64,000 nucleotides of DNA from NCBI RefSeq assembly GCF_002288925.2, contig NW_022098050.1, positions 2,340,725 to 2,404,724 on the forward strand, written 5' to 3'. The notes below the pieces were generated by a model, which was given only the letters and a program-made list of their open reading frames with translations, was not told where the DNA came from and did not search any database. Within the stretch, counting starts at the first letter, position 1. Every line of letters begins with the position of its first letter. Source of the DNA: Delphinapterus leucas. Its lineage: Eukaryota > Chordata > Mammalia > Artiodactyla > Monodontidae. Shown here in pieces: positions 59,405 to 64,000 of this stretch. The position numbers were made by a program, and so were the translations under genes.

Positions 59405-59560
59405 TTTTAGCCGGCCCTAGGGTGCCAGCTTGCCACGTGAGGCGGTAGGGAGTGCGGAGTGGGCGGGGCCGGAGTTGCCATCTTGGACTTGGCTCCACTC
59501 AATCTGGTGACCGGCGACGCTGGGCTGGGCTCAGCACAGGGGGTCGGGCAGCACAAAGAA
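59405..59560. promoter_or_regulatory. CpG-rich patch with E-box, GC box and YY1-type motifs
   Basis: About ten CpG in 150 bp within an otherwise CpG-poor region. It contains CACGTG at 59434-59439, GGGCGGGGC at 59461-59469 and GCCATCTTGG at 59477-59486 (a YY1-type site pointing to the minus strand). It could be a small CpG promoter or the GC-rich end of a transposable element that I do not recognise. Confidence 0.35.
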
Positions 59561-59645
59561 GTTAAGTATTTGACCAAGTTCACACGAAGATTTGAACCCA
59601 GGTAGTCTTACTTCAGAGCCTATGTTCTTATCCGTGCCCATTGCC
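59560..59645 (-). repeat. MIR SINE fragment
   Basis: Antisense MIR: 'gttaagtatttgaccaagttcacacgaagatttgaacccaggtagtcttacttcagagcctatgttctta'. Confidence 0.85.
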
Positions 59646-59699
59646 AGCCTCATGGTCCTTCGTTTGTACCGAGAGAGTCATGCTTTATCCCTAGAACTC

Positions 59700-60390
59700 C
59701 TCCACTGGCAGTTTTGTACAGGTTGGAGGAAGTGATGAGCTCAGACAGCAGTCAGGCCCAAGCAGGAGGGTATTACTCAGTGTCCATTCAGTTGCTGTGC
59801 CTGTTACAGCTTAGTCTGTGGCTTGCCTGTTTGCTCTCTTGATGAGCGGTTTAAGCCGTGTGGCTGACAGGGTCTTGGTGCTCTGGCCGGGTGTCAAGCC
59901 TGAGCCGCTGAGGTGGGAAAGCCGAGTTCAGGACATTGGTCCACCAGAGACCTCCCAGCCCCACGTAATATCAAACAGTGAAAGATCAGAAAGAGAAATT
60001 AAGGAAACAATCCCGTTCACTATTACAACAAAAAGAATAAAATACCTAGGAATAAACCTACCTAAGGAGACAAAAGACCTGTATGCAGAAAACTATAAGA
60101 CACTGATGAAAGAAATTAAAGATGATACCAACAGATGGAGAGATATACCATGTTCTTGGATTGGAAGAATCAATATTGTGAAAATGACTATACTAACTAC
60201 CCAAAACAATCTACAGATTCAATGTAATCCCTATCAAATTATCAATGGCATTTTTTTATGGAACTAGAACAAATCATCTTCAAATTTGTAGGGAGACACA
60301 AAAGACCCCGAATAGTCAAAGCAGTCTTGAGGGAAAAAAACGGAGCTGGAGGAATCAGACTCCCTGACTTGAGACCACTGTAATTACTCT
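59700..60390 (+). mobile_element. Deleted L1: 5'UTR joined to ORF2 RT region
   Basis: Positions up to about 59979 match the L1 5'UTR (compare the minus strand of 53147-53280: 'acagggtcttggtgctc', 'gaggtggga', 'ttcaggacattggtccac', 'ccacgtaatatcaaa'). From about 59980 the sequence is ORF2 (compare the minus strand of 49627 downward: 'aggaaacaatccc', 'agaataaaatacct', 'ggagacaaaagacctgtatgcagaaaactataagacactgatgaaagaaattaaagatgatac'). About 3.5 kb that should lie between is missing. The element also lacks the 3' end, as no A tail follows. The left limit is uncertain. Confidence 0.85.
59818..60267 (+). pseudogene. Chimeric open frame across the L1 5'UTR/ORF2 junction
   Basis: A 149-codon frame with a GTG first codon and no ATG near its start. 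The first about 54 residues come from the 5'UTR and the rest from ORF2p, after the RT active site: [38 protein letters not shown] and [13 protein letters not shown]. The fusion keeps frame by chance. There is no evidence of translation. Confidence 0.6.
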
Positions 60391-60439
60391 GGCATGAAGG
60401 AAGGCTAGGAGAAGCTGAAATTGGAAACAGAGATTGATA

Positions 60440-61080
60440 AAGAAGTCCTTAAATATTGCGGGTCAAGAATGGAGAAGATGAATTAAATTCAACAAAGAAG
60501 TTGGAGGCAGATTCAACGTACTCAGTAACGAGTTGGATGTAACAAATGAGAGAGAAAGAGAGGAGTTTAGAATAATGTATAGGCTATTAGAATAGTTTAC
60601 TAGTTGGGTTATGGTGCCATTGGTTAATGGAAGTAGGAGAATTAGGATAATAATGGGGAATAAAAGAGAAGGAACAAATAACATATTCACTTCGGGACAT
60701 ACTGAGTTTAAGGTGCCTGCAGTACCTCTAGGTAGAGAAGTTCAGTAGGAAGTTGAATGTAGGAATTTGGAGTTTAGGAGTTAAATGTCAATTGTAGTTA
60801 TAGATTTGGGAATGATCAAGATGTATTACTTGGTTGAAACTTAAACATACAGAACACATAATATGATAAAAAGGGTTGAGGGCAGAAGCCCAGGGCCAGT
60901 AAATCCTGGGGGTCTGTAAAATATAACAGAGTTCCAAGTAAGTGAAGTCAGAGATAGAGAAGGAGTAATGAAAAAAGTAGGATTGAAGAAAGTGAAAAAA
61001 GTGCCATAATGAAATCCATGGGAAGAGAATTTCACAACTTATTGAATGGACAGTGGTAGGAGATGATTTGATAGCCCTTG
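60440..61080 (-). mobile_element. L2 LINE fragment
   Basis: Antisense L2 blocks in order: 'aacgagttggatgtaacaaatgagagagaaagagaggag', 'gggttatggtgccattggttaatgg', 'cttcgggacatactgagtttaaggtgcctgcagtacctctaggtagagaagttcagtaggaagttgaatgtaggaatttggagtttagga', 'ggttgagggcagaagcccagggcc'. Confidence 0.8.
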
Positions 61081-61939
61081 AGGTTCTATTGCTTTTTCCT
61101 CATGAAATGTTAATATTGCAAATCCATTGAACCGTAAGAGTAACCTAACAGAAATGGGTATTTAACATATTTCTTCTGTATAAAGCAGATTAGATGAATG
61201 AAATCTGTAATCAAATATTTTGAGTGTTAATATTTTAATTTTTTAATGGTAAAGGATTTAAGGATTTTAGAACTGAGACATCACAGACAGTGCATTTGTT
61301 TGGTTTATTGTATCAAAGGGTATAAAGCAGAAATTTTAAAGGTTAAAAAAGATTTTTTGATAAATATTCATTACAGGTTAAATTATTGTAATATATCAAG
61401 AAAATTTTGCTATGTACATTAAACCAAAATACATTGTAGGAATACTGTTTTTATTTTAGTCTCTATGGAAGTAAATAATGATGTCCAAAAGATGACAGTA
61501 TATTTCTCTGAGATAAAAATAATCTAGCTGGCATGTAAAACATTCCATTTGTGAAACACAGTAATGATTATGCTTCTACCCTTTTGGCTCTTGTGGTACA
61601 ATGTTTTGGTCTGTGACTTGGATAAAGATAGAAGGCTTGTTTATCAAATTTATGGATTGTGCAAAGTTAAGTAACAGAATAAAGATTTATAAAATACCCT
61701 CAGACTAAAAGGAAGTGCCAGTGTAACAAGATGAAAATTAATAAGGGTACACAAAGAGTTCTCTACTTGGGCCACAGTAATGAGCTGCACAAATAAAGAA
61801 TAAGGAAGATACAGCTGGATTCAGCAAACAAGATGTTACGAGGTTTATGCACCAGTAAGCTCAGTGTAAGTCGACCGTTTGATGTGACTGTTAAAAAGGC
61901 AATGACAATTTTTGGCCACTTTAATATAAATATATTACC
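61081..61939. other. AT-rich unique DNA
   Basis: No repeat family or gene is recognised. Confidence 0.5.
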
Positions 61940-62440
61940 TGGGTCAGTATTTTCAGAGTGTGGCCGATGGCATCAGAATCACTTGTAAGGTTTTTTTTTT
62001 TTATTTGGGCAACTCAGTTTGTTTTTTTGTTTTTTTTAATTAATTACTTTATTTATTGGCTGTGTTGGGTATTCATTTCTGTGCGAGGGCTTTCTCTAGT
62101 TGTGGCAAGGGGGGGCCACTCTTCGTCGCGGTGTGTAGGCCTCTCACTATCGCGGCCTCTCTTGTTGCGGAGCACAGGCTCCAGACGCGCAGGCTCAGTA
62201 GTTGTGGCTCACGGGCCTAGTTGCTCCGCGGCATGTGGGATCCTCCCAGACCAGGGCTCGAACCCGTGTCCCCTGCATTAGCAGGCAGATTCTCAACCAC
62301 TGCGCCACCAGGGAAGCGCCACCTGTAAGGTTTTTAAAGTGTACATGCCAGGACCCAACAAGTTATTCACTGAAAGAGAACCTCTAAGGTTGGGGCCCAA
62401 AAATCTGCATTAAAAAAAAATCCCTATGCAGTTCTTATGT
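61940..62440. mobile_element. MER5-like MITE split by a CHR SINE
   Basis: Left part 'cagtattttcagagtgtggccgatggcatcagaatcac' (about 61946-61983), right part 'aaagtgtacatgccaggacccaacaag...aggttggggcccaaaaatctgcatt' (about 62336-62412). Together they follow the MER5A layout, although the second terminal repeat is poor. Confidence 0.65.
61984..62335 (-). mobile_element. CHR SINE (long form) with 12-bp TSD
   Basis: The minus strand begins GGCGCTTCCCTGGTGGCGCA near 62320 and ends in an A-rich tail near 62020. Duplicated flanks TGTAAGGTTTTT lie at 61984-61995 and 62324-62335. About 25 bp of extra sequence ('atttgggcaactcagtttg') sits between tail and flank. The 107- and 61-codon frames over it are shadows. 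Confidence 0.9.
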
Positions 62441-64000
62441 AAATTAAACTTTAACCATTGAAATAGACTAAGGGCAATTATGATACTATTCTGTTTTATA
62501 CTGTTTTATCACTCCAGGATAATTGTGTTCTATTCTTGTTCTTATACTTTAAGAGAGATGTGGAATGTAGGCTGCATTCAGGAAAAAAGCAACTATTAGG
62601 AAAATGGGGAACTAAATCATGTCCATGAGGAATGTATGGAGAGAATATTTTTACTTAGACTAGAGAAGGCTCAGAGGGCCTTCATAGATTTGTTATGTAA
62701 TTGAACAATTAAGTAAATTACAGTTATTTATTTGGCTGTTATTCATGAATATGCAATAAATATTGATTAGCAGTTAACAAATTGTTGTGAAGATCAAATA
62801 GCAACATGGGAAAATGTTTGTAAAATATAATATGAAGATTACGGTATAAAAGTATACAAATACTTTTATTATGAATGTCGAAAGCCAGGATGCACCTTAA
62901 AAAGTACCAGAAGAAAATGCACCGCAGTGTTGAGTGGTTTTGTTTGGATAATATTATTATAATCACTTTTTTTTTTGCAAATTATCCTCTTTTTCTGAAT
63001 ATTCTCTCAGTTAAATTACTTTTCAACATTAATTAAAAAACAGGAAATTACCCATTACCTCAAAGAATAAAGTATACTCCAAATGATAAACAATATTATG
63101 ATCTTCCCTAAAATAGGCAGATACAAGGAATATATGTGAAAGGAAGTGGAAGTGAGTTCAGAATAGATTTAGGGGAAATTATTTCTGGATCTCAACAGAC
63201 TGTCATAAAATTCAATTGTTAAATCATATGTTCCAAGTTTTGCTTTTAAAACATTGCTGAAGCAAGTACAGTTTACACTTTTTCATTCCATTTCCTTTCG
63301 TTAAGCACCTACTGTTTGCTCAGGATGTGCGTACAGCTTCTTGCTGTAATAATGTAAGTTTAAAAGCCTTTGCATTAAAGAAATAATGTTCTAAGTTTTA
63401 AGTTGTATGTTTAGACTACAGAACTGAGATTAAAATGCTTGTTTAAAAGAAACCAGACTGTAACAATTGAAGAGCAACTCTGTTTTATAATAAAGAAAAC
63501 ATTCCCTGAAAATTGTAGTGCTTTACATTGCCTGGATGTTATCATTGCCATTGTGTTCCTTGGCAGAGCCATTCAGAGGCAGTATTTGGCTAAAACTATC
63601 AACTTGAGGGTGTGGTGGTTCTCTTACTCTGGCGGGTCCCCCGCTTGATTGCATTTAGTATCTCATCCTCTGACTAGGGGCTTAGCACTTTCCACTCAGA
63701 AAAATGATGCAGCAATAAATTTCGACTCTATGGAATGATCACTCTTCCTAATAATACATTATTTGGCATCTTTGAATATATGACTATTGCAAATGGTTCA
63801 TCTGAAATTTTAACAGGTTATTTTTCTCAATTCAAAATCATATTAAAAAAATCATATTGAAAAGTGGAGAGAAGGCTGCCACAGTTGAACATTTATGGGT
63901 ACTCTGGTGAAGCACCACTTTTTTCCCAATAAAATAATGTTTTACCATAAATTCAGTATGTGTTGAGAGTGACAGTTTTATAGTGTATATGAGCAGGATA
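62441..64000. other. AT-rich unique DNA to the right edge
   Basis: No repeat family is recognised. Frames at 62739-62966 (minus) and 63439-63648 (plus) have no family. No gene is seen. Confidence 0.5.

Overview
The window is mammalian nuclear DNA and almost certainly cetacean (whale or dolphin). The main evidence is a set of tRNA-derived CHR SINEs (heads reading GGCTTCCCTGGTGGCGCAG), including a short, young copy at 35.2 kb of the type I know from whales. L1 elements with cetartiodactyl-type 3' ends (Bov/cetacean L1) and a mariner MITE typical of cetartiodactyls agree with this. The background is AT-rich and eukaryotic, with MIR, L2, MLT1/MST LTRs and hAT-Charlie MITEs of general mammalian age. 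Bacterial-style genes, operons and CRISPR arrays are absent.

Layout: 1-1.06 kb is the 3' end of an L1. From 1 to 15 kb there is mostly unique AT-rich DNA with a MER3-like and two MER5-like MITEs, an L2 interrupted by an MST/MLT1-type LTR, a CHR SINE, a young L1 nested in an old L1M (10.1-11.3 kb) and further L1M 3' sequence. From 15 to 31 kb there is an L1 3' end with target-site duplication, a mariner MITE hairpin, L1M and L2 remnants, an exon-like block on the minus strand (20.15-20.38 kb), a palindromic alternating purine-pyrimidine microsatellite (21.3-21.5 kb), MIRs and a CHR SINE. From 31 to 47 kb there are L2, a young CHR SINE, an internally deleted mini-L1 with both ends (38.13-39.16 kb), several MER5A copies, two MLT1 LTRs and L2. 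From 47.63 to 54.86 kb lies one essentially full-length L1 on the minus strand with a 14-bp target-site duplication; both of its ORFs are broken and its 5'UTR carries a 33-base G run. From 55 to 64 kb there is unique DNA, a CpG-rich patch (59.4-59.56 kb), a second L1 whose 5'UTR is joined to ORF2, an L2, and a SINE sitting in a MER5-like MITE.

No protein-coding gene can be assigned with confidence. The best candidate for a piece of a host transcript is the 233-bp minus-strand block at 20149-20381, which has consensus splice sites and one open frame, but I do not recognise its product. A few unique blocks (7.4-8.5, 14.1-14.3, 41.5-42.25, 57.5-57.9 kb) look like possible conserved non-coding elements, but that needs cross-species alignment. 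The window is best read as intergenic or intronic DNA. Its most interesting contents are the structural variants of L1. I see no convincing undescribed multi-gene system.
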